Below the pieces are notes generated by a model, which searched no databases, was not told the DNA's origin, and was given only the letters and a program-made list of their open reading frames with translations. A stretch of 64,000 nucleotides of DNA from Pinirhizobacter sp036499745 (GTDB lineage Bacteria > Pseudomonadota > Gammaproteobacteria > Xanthomonadales > Rhodanobacteraceae), in NCBI RefSeq assembly GCF_036499745.1, contig NZ_DASYDG010000041.1:1-64000 (forward strand), read 5' to 3'. This document shows positions 33,913 through 42,951 of the stretch, in pieces. Position numbers and translations under genes: made by a program. Each line of letters starts with the position of its first letter. The first letter of the stretch is position 1.

Positions 33913-35595
33913 TCAAAACGCGTAGGAAAGTTGGAAACCGGACGTCAGGGCACGTGCGTCGAGCGGGCCTGCACCGGCGACGGGCCGGCCCAGGAAAACA
34001 TCGAAGCTTGCTTTTCCCACGCTGCCTCGAACACCGACCACGGTTCCGCGCAACGACTTTCCTTGCAAACCGATTGCCCCCGGGCCTCCCACGTGCCCGG
34101 TGTCCAAACCCACATAGGCCGCCACCGGCCACGCACCCAGCGGCGCGGACAGCGTGTTTCGCCAATACCAGCCGCGATCACCCGCCAGGGTCTGCTCGCC
34201 GTTGAACCCACGTACCGTGTAACGACCGCCCAGGCTGATGAATTCCGACCCATAGAGCGATTCACCGCTTCGCTGCGCGCGGTATTCACTGGTCCACTGC
34301 ACGGGCAGTTTGCCCACGGCAAAGGGAACACCCAGGCTGGCATCAAGCGTCGTGAGCGCGTAGGCGAAACTCGGCTCACCCCGGCGATGCCCGGCGGCAT
34401 CGCCCTGGCCGCCCAGCCACGACAAGCCCCGGCGATGGGCCACGCGCAGGTCAAGCTGGGCGCGCCCCAGATACTGCCGTTGCACCAGGGCAAGCTCCGC
34501 ATAGGTGACATCGCGCCGCTGCGACTGGATCTCGACATCTTCGATGAAGCTATGCGCCCATCGCTTGCCCAGGCGTAGTTCTACAGCCGTCTTGCCGTGG
34601 GAATCCCTGTGGACGAGTCGTTGCAGGGTGACATCCGCCGTGCGCGACTTGCCACTACTCAAGAAGGATTGCTGGAATCCGTCGACCTGCTGCTGGTAGC
34701 GGTAATCCGACATCGACATACTCGCCAGCCATCGTCCCCACGGAACGGAGTAGAAGCCGTTCCACCCGCGCGTACCGGCCGTGGCGAGTTGCGGAACGCT
34801 GGAACTGATGCCCAGGTTAAACACGTCGTTGATACCCAGCACGTTGTCGAACGTACCGTTCAGCGCGCCCTGGCGGCGACCGGTAGCCGGCGCGCCACTG
34901 TCATCGAGCGAGGCGAACACATGCCAGGGCCGTGTGCGCGCCACTGAAATCACCAGGTCCGACGCACCGGGGACATCGGTTGGCGCGATGTCGATGCTGA
35001 CGTCCTGGGAAGACAAACGCTTGAACTGCTCCACCGCCTGCTCGATGTCGCGCAGGTTAAGCAGGTCGCCAGGGCGAGACGGCAGGGCAAATCGCCAATC
35101 GCCGGTAACGGCGCCGGAGTTGGCCATGCGAACGTCATGGATCGTACCGGCCACAAGCGCCAATCGCAGCGCGCCACCGTCGAAAGCATGGGGCGGTACG
35201 CCAACACGCGTGGTGACGTACCCACGTTCCACGATCAGGTCGGATACACGTCGTACGATCAGGTTCAGGCCTTCGGTACCGACGCATTGGCCACGGTAGC
35301 GATCAAGGTAGCGCTGGGCGAAGGCGAAGCGCCCGGCGTGTTCGCCCTCCAGATGAATGGCGGCGAGGCGATGGCACCCCTCTTCCACTGGAAGCGTGGT
35401 TTGCCGCCATTGATAGTGTGAAGCTGGCCCCTCGATTCGTACATCGGGCGCTTGCTGCTGAGCCTGCCGTGCGCGCGCTTCACGTTGGGCGCGGTCACGC
35501 TGCTCCTGCTGATCGGGGGAGAACTGAGCGTACACGCTGCTGGAAAGCATTAATGTGCCGAGCGCGATGGCGCGCCGGCGTGGCAAGACTGGCAC
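33913..35595 (-). CDS. cdiB: Two-partner-secretion outer-membrane transporter (FhaC/ShlB/CdiB family)
   Basis: Outer-membrane beta-barrel of 560 residues that exports the CdiA-like partner encoded 166 bases downstream. A signal peptide (cleavage near YAQ) is followed by a charged N-terminal segment rich in Q and R that would form the plug helix. Two POTRA domains follow (about residues 65-215: HRLAAIHLEGEHAGRFAFAQ, LIVERGYVTTRVGVPP, GTIHDVRM). The C-terminal 16-strand barrel contains GGRYTVRGFNGEQTL, with the family VRGF motif on loop L6, and ends in the outer-membrane signature LSYAF with a terminal Phe. It is first in the cdiB-cdiA operon order seen in enterobacterial CDI loci. Confidence 0.93.
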   Translation of the reverse strand: MPVLPRRRAIALGTLMLSSSVYAQFSPDQQEQRDRAQREARARQAQQQAPDVRIEGPASHYQWRQTTLPVEEGCHRLAAIHLEGEHAGRFAFAQRYLDRYRGQCVGTEGLNLIVRRVSDLIVERGYVTTRVGVPPHAFDGGALRLALVAGTIHDVRMANSGAVTGDWRFALPSRPGDLLNLRDIEQAVEQFKRLSSQDVSIDIAPTDVPGASDLVISVARTRPWHVFASLDDSGAPATGRRQGALNGTFDNVLGINDVFNLGISSSVPQLATAGTRGWNGFYSVPWGRWLASMSMSDYRYQQQVDGFQQSFLSSGKSRTADVTLQRLVHRDSHGKTAVELRLGKRWAHSFIEDVEIQSQRRDVTYAELALVQRQYLGRAQLDLRVAHRRGLSWLGGQGDAAGHRRGEPSFAYALTTLDASLGVPFAVGKLPVQWTSEYRAQRSGESLYGSEFISLGGRYTVRGFNGEQTLAGDRGWYWRNTLSAPLGAWPVAAYVGLDTGHVGGPGAIGLQGKSLRGTVVGVRGSVGKASFDVFLGRPVAGAGPLDARALTSGFQLSYAF

Positions 35596-35709
35596 CGTTC
35601 GTTTCCGTCCGTGGTCGCGAGTGGCTGCGGAGTCTAGCCGAATGTCGACCGACCGGTGTTCTCGTGGTGAATGGGCCTATTCCTACAACCGCTCCGCGGA
35701 TAACGGATC

Positions 35710-35813
35710 GGGCGGATGAACACGCCAGGCACTGCACCCTCACCGGGGCCCTGTCACCGCGTGGCGACAACGAGCCCGGGCTACTTACGCCAGCCTGGCG
35801 TGCTCATCCGCCC
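35710..35813. repeat. 21-bp inverted repeat upstream of cdiB
   Basis: Arms 35710-35730 and 35793-35813 are inverted copies with a single mismatch, separated by 62 bases that contain a smaller GC-rich palindrome. The element lies about 115 bases upstream of the cdiB start in a gene-free stretch. It could be a palindromic repeat element, a transcription end for something upstream, or a regulatory structure for cdiBA. Confidence 0.7.
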
Positions 35814-35933
35814 CCATAGCTCGTAGGCCGGGCCCGTTTATGGGTAGGGTGGCGGGCGAGCCAGGGTCGAAAACCGTACGTCAACGGCCGGGCATACGCC
35901 CGCCTGGTCGCCCGCCGCAAGACGGTAAACCCC

Positions 35934-35961
35934 GGGCCCCGCAGACGATGCTGCGGGGCCC
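35934..35961. terminator. Strong GC hairpin in the gene-free stretch upstream of cdiB
   Basis: An 11-bp perfect stem (35934-35944 against 35951-35961) with a six-base loop. No U-tract follows on either strand. A second stem (GGTTGCC against GGCAACC) lies about 25 bases to the right. The region 35596-36203 otherwise holds no gene that I can support. Confidence 0.45.
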
Positions 35962-36203
35962 GACGAACGTACAGGTTTCGACACCCGGTTGCCGGTTCCT
36001 CGGCAACCCGTCAATGATCCCGGGTCTTGCGCTGCGAAGCCATATGCGAATCGTCGCAAAAGTGATGTGGACATGAACATCCAACTATGCTCAATGCGCT
36101 TCGTCTCTGGGCTACGCGTCCAACCTTGGGCAGTTGATAGATGGACCGACCAGCCTTTGTAGACCACTCCGAGCCGTGATTTCTGGCAACCGAGGAGGTC
36201 TTT

Positions 36204-36383
36204 ATGAGTGGCAAGCGGTACACCTGTCAGTCGACCGGTTACGCCACCGCAGTAGAAGCAGGTCGCGACATCAGCTATTACTTGGTGCGGCGTTACAACA
36301 AGATTCGACCGCATCATTTCAACGGCGGCCTCGAGCCGGCAGTTGCCGAGGAAAAACTTAACCCGGTGTCCGGGGTTAGTTGA
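36204..36383 (+). pseudogene. IS3-type transposase C-terminal remnant
   Basis: A 59-codon reading ends RRYNKIRPHHFNGGLEPAVA then EEKLNPVSGVS and stop. This is the typical end of an IS3-family OrfB integrase: the 'YN..RPH..NGGL.PA.AE' text after the DDE core. The DDE domain is absent. The downstream sequence ending near TTGACCACTACA looks like an IS3-type terminal end. Unusually, the ATG at 36204 has a near-perfect SD (GGAGG, five to six bases upstream), so a short peptide could be made. It marks past insertion-element activity at the edge of the CDI locus. Confidence 0.7.
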
Positions 36384-36422
36384 CCACTACAGATAAGGAA
36401 CTCTGTCCATGGAATCGACAAT

Positions 36423-36974
36423 ATGAAGACTCAAAAAAACAAGTTGCTTTTCTTAGTGCTAGCAGCATCGTTGTTGAGTGCATGCACCTCGACAGACGGC
36501 CCACCGAAATGCACTCTTCATGACGATACTTGGCGGAAGGCAATAGCTCTATATCGTCAAGCGTTGTTTGAAGAAGCTATTGCAATGACAGAAGCCACAC
36601 CGTGCCCACCAAAGGACAAGCAGCTAATCATAAATAGCTACATGGGCCTTTACCTTCTTAAGCCGACACCTAAACTTGAGGCTAGGTCGAGAGCAGCGAT
36701 AAGGGAATTATCACCTCACGAATATGGATTACCGGACATTGGCTTTCTCCTCGTCACATTGAACGATTTCGGAGCAGCTCGTTCATTCTACGAGTCTCAA
36801 CTTGCGTCACTACAGAGCGCTCGTCCCCAAGGTATGAAGGAGACTAGTCGCCTGGAAATTGAGCGACGGCTACAAGGAGCCATTAAAATCCTGGATGATC
36901 CTCGCTGGACACAAGAAAACAAGATGAATCTACTCTGGGCGTTGCAACGGACTTTATCGGGCAAGACAAAATAG
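36423..36974 (+). CDS. Hypothetical lipoprotein with TPR-like helices
   Basis: Lipoprotein of 183 residues. The signal peptide ends in LLSACTS with Cys near residue 21. The mature part is helical: WRKAIALYRQALFEEAIAMTEAT resembles a tetratricopeptide helix pair, and a second helical pair lies near residues 115-140 (GAARSFYESQLASLQ). The gene is clearly lower in GC and uses different codons from the housekeeping genes, which with the adjacent IS3 remnant suggests acquisition by transfer. The role is unknown. Confidence 0.7.
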   Translation: MKTQKNKLLFLVLAASLLSACTSTDGPPKCTLHDDTWRKAIALYRQALFEEAIAMTEATPCPPKDKQLIINSYMGLYLLKPTPKLEARSRAAIRELSPHEYGLPDIGFLLVTLNDFGAARSFYESQLASLQSARPQGMKETSRLEIERRLQGAIKILDDPRWTQENKMNLLWALQRTLSGKTK

Positions 36975-37041
36975 CGGCCCACACCCCGGAACCATTTCCG
37001 TCGATCGATTTTTCGACTCTAGGCTATGCTTTATTGCGATA

Positions 37042-38217
37042 TTACTTTCTCTGCGATCGTGCCCGCACTACCGCACGCACTGCACTGACTACGCTTTCAA
37101 TATCGGCATCACTCATGCCGGGAGAAAGCGGCAAGCTCACCGTCTGCCGACCCCAAGCCATGGCGTGGGGCCATCGCTCCGCCTCCCAGCCGAAAGTTTC
37201 CCGGTAGTACGGATGCTCGGCAACAGAGAGATAATGTACGCCTGTACCGATGCGCTGCTTGTTCATCGCATCGAGAAAATCATCGCGCGCGATTCCGCAA
37301 CGCTCGTGGTCCACACGAATCGTGTAGAGATGCAGCCCATGCCGGGTATATGGAGCTGCTTCGGCAGGTAGCGTGATCGGCAGCTCTGCCAGTGCTTCAT
37401 CGTATGCATGCCATATCTGCTGTCGGCGCAGCCAATGCTTCTCGACCTTGGCCAATTGGTGCAGACCAATCGCCGCCTGCATGTCCATCATGTTGTATTT
37501 GAAACCACACTCGACCACCTGGTAGTGCTTGTAGCCTGCGTCGCCGAAACGATGCCAGGCGTCCTTGCTCATGCCGTGCAAGGCCAGGATCCGCGCCCGC
37601 GCGATCTTTTCCTCATCCCGCCCCAGGATCATGCCACCCTCCCCCGTCACCACGTTCTTGGTGACGTAGAAACTGAAGCAGCCGAAGTCACCGAAGCGCC
37701 CGGCCGGCGTGCCGTGGTACTCGGTTTCAATGGCGTGGGCACAATCTTCGATAATCACCAGGCCGTGTTTTTCCGCGATAGCCACGATACGGTCCATCTC
37801 GCACGGCCGACCAGCGAAATGCACCGGCACGATGGCACGCGTGCGCGGGGTTATCGCTGCCTCGATGGCATCGGGATCGATATTCCCCGTGGTCTCGTCC
37901 ACGTCGGCCAGCACCGGGGTAAGCCCCGCGTGCATGATCGCGTTCACCGTGGCGCAGAAGGTGAGCGGCGTGGTGATAACTTCGGAGCCCGGTTCCAGGC
38001 CCGCCGCCACCATGCTTACGTGCAGGGCGGCCGTGCAGGAATTGACGGCCGCCACGTGCTGTGGGCCCACACCCCGGTAGGCAGCGAAATCCGCCTCGAA
38101 CCGCGCCACTCGGGGCCCGGTACCAAGCCAGCCCGAGCGCATGCAGTCGACGACTTCGGCGATTTCTTCTTCGCCGATAGCGGGGGCGCCGAAGATCAGG
38201 AAAGGTAATTCGTCCAT
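37042..38217 (-). CDS. DegT/DnrJ/EryC1/StrS family aminotransferase
   Basis: PLP-dependent sugar aminotransferase of 391 residues, which usually makes 3- or 4-amino sugars on nucleotide sugars for surface glycans. Landmarks are the substrate loop GWLGTGPRVARFE (about residue 30), NSCTAALHVSM (about 64), EVITTPLTFCATVNAI (about 83), VPVHFAGRPCEMD, IIEDCAHAIETEYHG, and the Schiff-base lysine in FSFYVTKNVVTGEGGM (about residue 189). The C-terminal part with HGLHLYTIRVD and LPLSPGM is standard. It stands alone, without nucleotide-sugar genes adjacent, between the CDI locus and a peptidase. Its product may feed the glycan cluster 10 kb away (inference). Confidence 0.9.
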   Translation of the reverse strand: MDELPFLIFGAPAIGEEEIAEVVDCMRSGWLGTGPRVARFEADFAAYRGVGPQHVAAVNSCTAALHVSMVAAGLEPGSEVITTPLTFCATVNAIMHAGLTPVLADVDETTGNIDPDAIEAAITPRTRAIVPVHFAGRPCEMDRIVAIAEKHGLVIIEDCAHAIETEYHGTPAGRFGDFGCFSFYVTKNVVTGEGGMILGRDEEKIARARILALHGMSKDAWHRFGDAGYKHYQVVECGFKYNMMDMQAAIGLHQLAKVEKHWLRRQQIWHAYDEALAELPITLPAEAAPYTRHGLHLYTIRVDHERCGIARDDFLDAMNKQRIGTGVHYLSVAEHPYYRETFGWEAERWPHAMAWGRQTVSLPLSPGMSDADIESVVSAVRAVVRARSQRK

Positions 38218-38263
38218 GGGATGGCCGAGGGGGTCGGAATAATTACTCTGACCCCTTTTGGCG

Positions 38264-40336
38264 CTACTCCGAATCCTTTGCTGTCCACCGCTTCAACCAA
38301 GCATTCACCGTCTCATGCCACTGCACGCTGTTCTGCGGCTTTAGCACCAAGTGGTTCTCATCCGGGAAGTGCAGCAGCTGGCTGGGGATGCCGCGACGCT
38401 GTAGCGCGTTGAAGGCACCCAGGCCCTGGGTTTCAGGGATGCGGTAATCCTTGGCCGAGTGGACGATCAGCATCGGTACGCGCCAGTCCTTCACATGGTT
38501 GACCGGGTTGAATTTCTCGTAGTTTTCCGGGTGCTCGAACTGCTCGCCGCCGTTTTCCTTTTCCTCAAACCACAATTCCTCGGTTTCGTAGTACATGGCA
38601 CGGGCGTCGAACACACCGTCGTGGTCGACGAAGCACTTGAACGGCTGGTTCCAGTTGCCGGCCATCCAGTACACCATGTAACCGCCATAGCTGGCACCCA
38701 GGGCGCAGGCGCGGTCGCCGTCGAGGAAGGTGTACTTGGAAAGCGCCGCCGACCAGCCGGCTTTGAGGTCGTCAAGCGGCTTTCCGCCCCAGTCACCGGA
38801 GATGCTTTCGGTGAAGGCCTGGCCGTAGCCGGTGGAACCATGGAAGTTGATGGTGACCACGGCGAAGCCCTGGCCGGCGTATGTCTGCGGATTCCAGCGA
38901 TAGCTCCAGCTATCGTTCATGGCGCCCTGCGGGCCACCGTGGATGATGAAGGCTATCGGGTACTTCTTGCCCTTCTTGTAGCCGACGGGCTTGACCACAT
39001 AGCCCTGCACCATCTCGTTGTTCCAGCCCTTGAAGGTGAAGAATTCGGGCTCACCCGTTTTGGCGTTCTTGATGCGCGCGGCGTTGTAATGGGTGACCTG
39101 CTTCAGGCCCTTGCCGCGGGTATCGGCGATGTAAAGGTCGGCGGGTACTTTAAGGTCGTCACGCTGCAACAGGATGCGCTTCGTTCCCAGCGCAAACCCG
39201 CCGATGGATCCCTTGTCGGTGAGTTTGGTTGCCTTGCCTGAAGCGACGTCGATGGCGAACAGCGCATGCTGGCCGTTGTCGTCGGTGGTGGTGTAGAGCG
39301 TCTTGCCGTCGGCGCTGATCTGCAGGCTGCCGGCGGAGCGATCCCAGTTCGGCGCCACTTCGCGGGCGGTGCCCGTAGACAGGTCCATAGCCATGATGCC
39401 GAAGCGGTCGGCCTCGTAGCCGGGCTCCTTCATCGCGGTGTAGTACAGCGTTTGCCCATCGTGCGACACCAACGGGTTGGCGTCCCAGGCCTGATTGGCC
39501 TGGGTCAGGTTTTTCGGTGCAGCCGAGGCATCAGCGGGCACCTGGTAGATATCGAAGTTGGTTGACCATGGCTCGCTGGTGCCGGCGATACGCACGTCGA
39601 AGAACACCGAGCGGCCGTCGGGCGAGAACGAGAACTCATCGTCGCTACCCTCGGGCTTGCCCGGGACGTCGCCATCGATGCCACGAGTGAGGAGCGTAGG
39701 CTCGGCGGTGGCGCCAGTGGTTGGGGCGATAAAGAGCTGCGAGCGGCGGCCGTCTTCCCAGGTGTCCCAGTGGCGCACGAACACCTTGTTATAGATGGTG
39801 CCAGAGGCCTTGTCTTTCTCTCGACCGTCCAGCTTTTCCTTGGTGCAGGAAAGGTCGGCACAGTCGGTGAACACTTCCATCGACAGCAGCACGTGGCTTC
39901 CGTCGGGGGACAGCTTGTAACTGTCGACGTCCAGCACCGTGGAGGTCACCTGGGTGGCCGCACCGGTTGCGGCAAGCGACTTGCCCTTGGTATCTACGTT
40001 TTGGCGGAAGAGTTGCGAGGTATCCCCGGCGTTGGCCAGGTAGTACACGGCCGAGCCATCCGGCGCCCAGCGCGGGGTGTTGCCCTTGTCGGAGAGCTTT
40101 ACCGGCATGCCGCCCTTGTCCAGGTTCAGCAGGTAGATCGCCGTGTTGCCCTTGTTGGCCGCATAGTCGGTGGAGCGCACAGTGAAGGCGGCGAAGCGGC
40201 CATCCGGCGAAAGCTGGGGATCGCCTACTCGATCCATCATCACCAGGTCGCGAACGGAGAACGGATGCGGGCCGTCGGCGGCCAGGGCGGGGCCGGCGAC
40301 AAGCGCCAGGGCAAGCGCGGCGAACAAGGGTTTCAT
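38264..40336 (-). CDS. S9 family prolyl oligopeptidase, exported
   Basis: Peptidase of 690 residues with a signal peptide (MKPLFAALALALVAGPALA), a beta-propeller domain (about residues 30-400, with TolB/WD-like SPDGR repeats such as PQLSPDGRFAAF and FSFSPDGRSVFF), and an alpha/beta-hydrolase domain. The catalytic triad is visible: Ser in ALGASYGGYMVYWM (about residue 545), Asp in HSAKDYRIPETQ (about 630), and His in FPDENHLVLKPQ (about 663). The start at 40336 has a GGAG seven bases upstream. It is divergent from a peptide transporter gene, suggesting a joint role in peptide breakdown and uptake. Confidence 0.95.
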   Translation of the reverse strand: MKPLFAALALALVAGPALAADGPHPFSVRDLVMMDRVGDPQLSPDGRFAAFTVRSTDYAANKGNTAIYLLNLDKGGMPVKLSDKGNTPRWAPDGSAVYYLANAGDTSQLFRQNVDTKGKSLAATGAATQVTSTVLDVDSYKLSPDGSHVLLSMEVFTDCADLSCTKEKLDGREKDKASGTIYNKVFVRHWDTWEDGRRSQLFIAPTTGATAEPTLLTRGIDGDVPGKPEGSDDEFSFSPDGRSVFFDVRIAGTSEPWSTNFDIYQVPADASAAPKNLTQANQAWDANPLVSHDGQTLYYTAMKEPGYEADRFGIMAMDLSTGTAREVAPNWDRSAGSLQISADGKTLYTTTDDNGQHALFAIDVASGKATKLTDKGSIGGFALGTKRILLQRDDLKVPADLYIADTRGKGLKQVTHYNAARIKNAKTGEPEFFTFKGWNNEMVQGYVVKPVGYKKGKKYPIAFIIHGGPQGAMNDSWSYRWNPQTYAGQGFAVVTINFHGSTGYGQAFTESISGDWGGKPLDDLKAGWSAALSKYTFLDGDRACALGASYGGYMVYWMAGNWNQPFKCFVDHDGVFDARAMYYETEELWFEEKENGGEQFEHPENYEKFNPVNHVKDWRVPMLIVHSAKDYRIPETQGLGAFNALQRRGIPSQLLHFPDENHLVLKPQNSVQWHETVNAWLKRWTAKDSE

Positions 40337-40468
40337 GGGCACTCCGTGGGCGTGACGTTCCAGGCCGTGACGGTAAGCGGCGCGCGGGCGTGGCGCAAGG
40401 GTTGTCCCCCATCAGCCCGCCGTTTCCCGGCATACTCCGGGCCGTTACCACGCGGCAGGCTCCAACGC

Positions 40469-42193
40469 ATGACCCTTGACGACGCCCCGGCTTACGATCC
40501 GGGCGAAGACCTGTTCGGCCACCCCAAGGGCCTGTACGTCTGCTTCTTTACCGAGATGTGGGAGCGGTTTTCGTTCTACGGCATGAAGGCCCTGCTGGCG
40601 CTGTACCTGATCAAGCACCATGGGTTTTCCGACGTCGAAAGCCTGACCCTGATCGGGGCGTATGGCGGCTTGGTGTATGCCACCCCGGTGCTCGGCGGGA
40701 TCCTGGCTGACCGGTTTTTAGGGATGCGCAAGGCGGTGGTGCTGGGCGGCGTGTTGCTTTGCCTGGGTCACCTGGGTATGGCGGTGGAGGGCCATCAGGC
40801 CACGATGGGCGCCGATGGCGTGGTGCATCGGGACCTCTTTGCGCTGGGCGTTTTCTATCTTTCGCTGGCATTGATCATCAGCGGCGTGGGGTTCTTGAAG
40901 CCCAATATCTCTACCGTGGTGGGCAAGCTTTACCCAGAGAACGATCCCCGGCTAGATTCGGGCTTTACCTTGTTTTATGCCGGTATCAACGTGGGCGCGC
41001 TGTTCTCGGCGATCATCTGCGGTTACCTGGGTGAAGCCTATGGGTGGAGCTACGGCTTCGGCGCGGCGGGCATCGGCATGCTGGCGGGGCTAGCGGTATT
41101 CGTCACCGGGCAACGGCACCTGCAGGGGCATGCCGAGCCGCCCAGCATGGAGCGGCTGAAGCGACGGGTGCTGGGGCCAATCAATGCCGAGTGGGCGATT
41201 TATCTGGGCGCGGCTTTTGCGCTACCGGTGCTTTGGGGGCTGATGCAGTTGGGCAATGCCGTGCTGTGGCTGCAGCTGGCGACCATGGCCGGCTGGCTGG
41301 GATGGCTTGCCTGGTACGTGACCGTGCGCTGCGACAAGGTGCAGCGTCACCGCATGCTGGCTTGCGTATTCTTTGTGGCGGTATGCCTGCTGTTTTTCTC
41401 TCTATATGAGCAGACCTACGGCTCGTGGGTGCTGTTCAACGACCGGATGCTGGGCAAGGATTTGTTTCCCTCGATGGTGATCCGCGAGGGTCACCCTGTG
41501 CCGTGGTCGATCATCCCGCTGATTGCCAGCCCGTTCGTGGTGGGCGCTGCCCTGGCGATGAAATCCAAGCGGCTGCGCAAGTTGCTGCTGGGTGGTCTTA
41601 CCGTGGTGGGCACTGTGCTGATCCTGCGCGACTGCGTGGTGCTGCCGCAGACGGCGAGTTCGCTTACCTACCTGGGTGCGTTTTTCATTGTGCTGATTTC
41701 CCCGTTTTTTGCCTGGCTATGGCCGGCGCTGGAACGACGAGGCTGGAACCCCAGCAAGGCGAACAAAAGTGCCATCGGTTTGGCTTTTGCGGGGCTGGCC
41801 TTCCTGCCGCTGGCTATGGGCAATGCCACGGTAACCGCAACATCGCTGGGTAGCGTGTGGTGGATCGTACTGGCTTATTTCCTGATCGAGGTGGGCGAGG
41901 TGGCCTTGGCGCCTATCGGTCTGGCGGCGGTGGCGGAGCTTTCCGTGCCGCAGGTAGTGGGGTTGATGATGGGTGCCTGGTGGCTGGGGACGTCGCTATC
42001 CGAGCAGGTGGCTTCGATCTTTGGGAAATGGGCGGCGCTGGATATTCCGCTGGATGGGAAGATTGATTTTGCGGTGGCTAGTGCGAAGTATGGGGAGTTG
42101 TTTGACAAGATGGTTTGGGTGGGATTTGGGGCGGCGGTGTTGGCCTTGGTGGTAGCGCCGTTGATCAAGCGCTGGATGCACGGAGCCCGGTAA
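40469..42193 (+). CDS. POT/PTR2 family proton-dependent oligopeptide transporter
   Basis: Inner-membrane symporter of 574 residues with about 14 helices, importing di- and tripeptides with protons. The first helix has CFFTEMWERFSFYGMKALL, carrying the family ExxER-like motif. The loop GGILADRFLGMRKAV and the PTR2 signature FTLFYAGINVGALFSAIICG are present. The ATG at 40469 is the correct start; the same frame stays open upstream only because it crosses the divergent peptidase gene. It lies divergently from the S9 peptidase across 132 bases that should contain both promoters. Confidence 0.94.
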   Translation: MTLDDAPAYDPGEDLFGHPKGLYVCFFTEMWERFSFYGMKALLALYLIKHHGFSDVESLTLIGAYGGLVYATPVLGGILADRFLGMRKAVVLGGVLLCLGHLGMAVEGHQATMGADGVVHRDLFALGVFYLSLALIISGVGFLKPNISTVVGKLYPENDPRLDSGFTLFYAGINVGALFSAIICGYLGEAYGWSYGFGAAGIGMLAGLAVFVTGQRHLQGHAEPPSMERLKRRVLGPINAEWAIYLGAAFALPVLWGLMQLGNAVLWLQLATMAGWLGWLAWYVTVRCDKVQRHRMLACVFFVAVCLLFFSLYEQTYGSWVLFNDRMLGKDLFPSMVIREGHPVPWSIIPLIASPFVVGAALAMKSKRLRKLLLGGLTVVGTVLILRDCVVLPQTASSLTYLGAFFIVLISPFFAWLWPALERRGWNPSKANKSAIGLAFAGLAFLPLAMGNATVTATSLGSVWWIVLAYFLIEVGEVALAPIGLAAVAELSVPQVVGLMMGAWWLGTSLSEQVASIFGKWAALDIPLDGKIDFAVASAKYGELFDKMVWVGFGAAVLALVVAPLIKRWMHGAR

Positions 42194-42312
42194 CCTTTAG
42201 GCGGCGTCAATCATCCGCCGGCTCTGCTGACGCTGTCACGGTTTTCACAGCCGGCTTATTGACCAGCGCTCATCTGGTATGGATCCTGCTATTCCTGCAT
42301 GAGGCGGTAGTT

Positions 42313-42327
42313 TGGTACGAAACATGC
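42313..42327 (+). promoter_or_regulatory. Sigma-54 (-24/-12) promoter of the first pilin gene
   Basis: TGGTACG, four bases, then ATGC, giving the required GG and GC doublets with exactly ten bases between them. It differs from the consensus (TGGCACG-N4-TTGC) at two positions. The predicted transcription start is near 42339, about 24 bases before the pilin ATG. RpoN with the PilR activator is the known control of type IV pilins in Pseudomonas. Confidence 0.65.
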
Positions 42328-42362
42328 CAAGCGGAAACGATGTCCATACAGGGGAGCTTGCC

Positions 42363-42803
42363 ATGTTGCCACAGCGAGCCGGTCGCGGTTTTACGCTGAT
42401 CGAGTTGATGATCGTGGTTGCGATCATTGCCATACTAGCCGCCATCGCCATACCGGCGTATCAGGATTACCTGATTCGCTCACAGGTAAGCGAGGGCATC
42501 AGCCTGGCTACTGGGGCCAAGACAGCAGTGTGGGATTTTGTTGCAAATACGGGGCGGTATCCGCATGGCAATGAATCCGCCGGGCTCGCCCAAGCGGGCT
42601 CAATCAACGGTAGCTACGCATCCAATCTGGTGGTGACGGACGGACTTATTTCTGTCGATTTCACCGGACCGAAGGCAAACGCGAACGTACAGGGCGGATC
42701 GATACTCCTCTCACCCATAACCAATGCAGGCAGCATTATTTGGAAGTGCGGCGGCAGAAGTATGCCGAGTAAATATCTTCCCTCGTTTTGCCGCCCAGCC
42801 TGA
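42363..42803 (+). CDS. Type IV pilin (first of two tandem copies)
   Basis: Major-type pilin of 146 residues. The prepilin leader MLPQRAGRG is cut before Phe by PilD. The hydrophobic N-terminal helix FTLIELMIVVAIIAILAA is canonical, with Glu at position 5. The mature globular part includes SEGISLATGAKTAVWDF and INGSYASNLVV, and ends in a disulphide-type loop with IIWKCGGRS and LPSFCRPA. The start at 42363 has GGGGAG about seven bases upstream; a longer in-frame start overlaps the promoter. It is close to the second pilin (helix almost identical, head diverged), and only one may be the main subunit. Confidence 0.93.
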   Translation: MLPQRAGRGFTLIELMIVVAIIAILAAIAIPAYQDYLIRSQVSEGISLATGAKTAVWDFVANTGRYPHGNESAGLAQAGSINGSYASNLVVTDGLISVDFTGPKANANVQGGSILLSPITNAGSIIWKCGGRSMPSKYLPSFCRPA

Positions 42804-42951
42804 CATTGCACGTCACTTTGTGACGCGATTGGGCATTGCTGTATTGTAGAGCAACAACTCGCAGATCCAACATTCCATAGCAGACTCTGCAGACGTGACT
42901 GGACACACATTCCTGGCGTCGAGAGATGTGAGGAAATAGCGCCGCCTAGGC

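Noticed and set aside
35838..36317. A 159-codon open reading on the minus strand between cdiB and the lipoprotein gene
   Set aside because: It runs through two strong palindromes and the IS3 remnant and has no recognisable domain or usable SD.
39770..40468. Upstream in-frame extension of the peptide transporter
   Set aside because: It crosses the start of the divergent S9 peptidase and adds non-membrane low-complexity text; the transporter begins at 40469.
42809..42823. Small CGTCAC/GTGACG hairpin after the first pilin as a terminator
   Set aside because: The stem is only 6 bp and no U-tract follows, so it is mentioned only as a possible weak structure.
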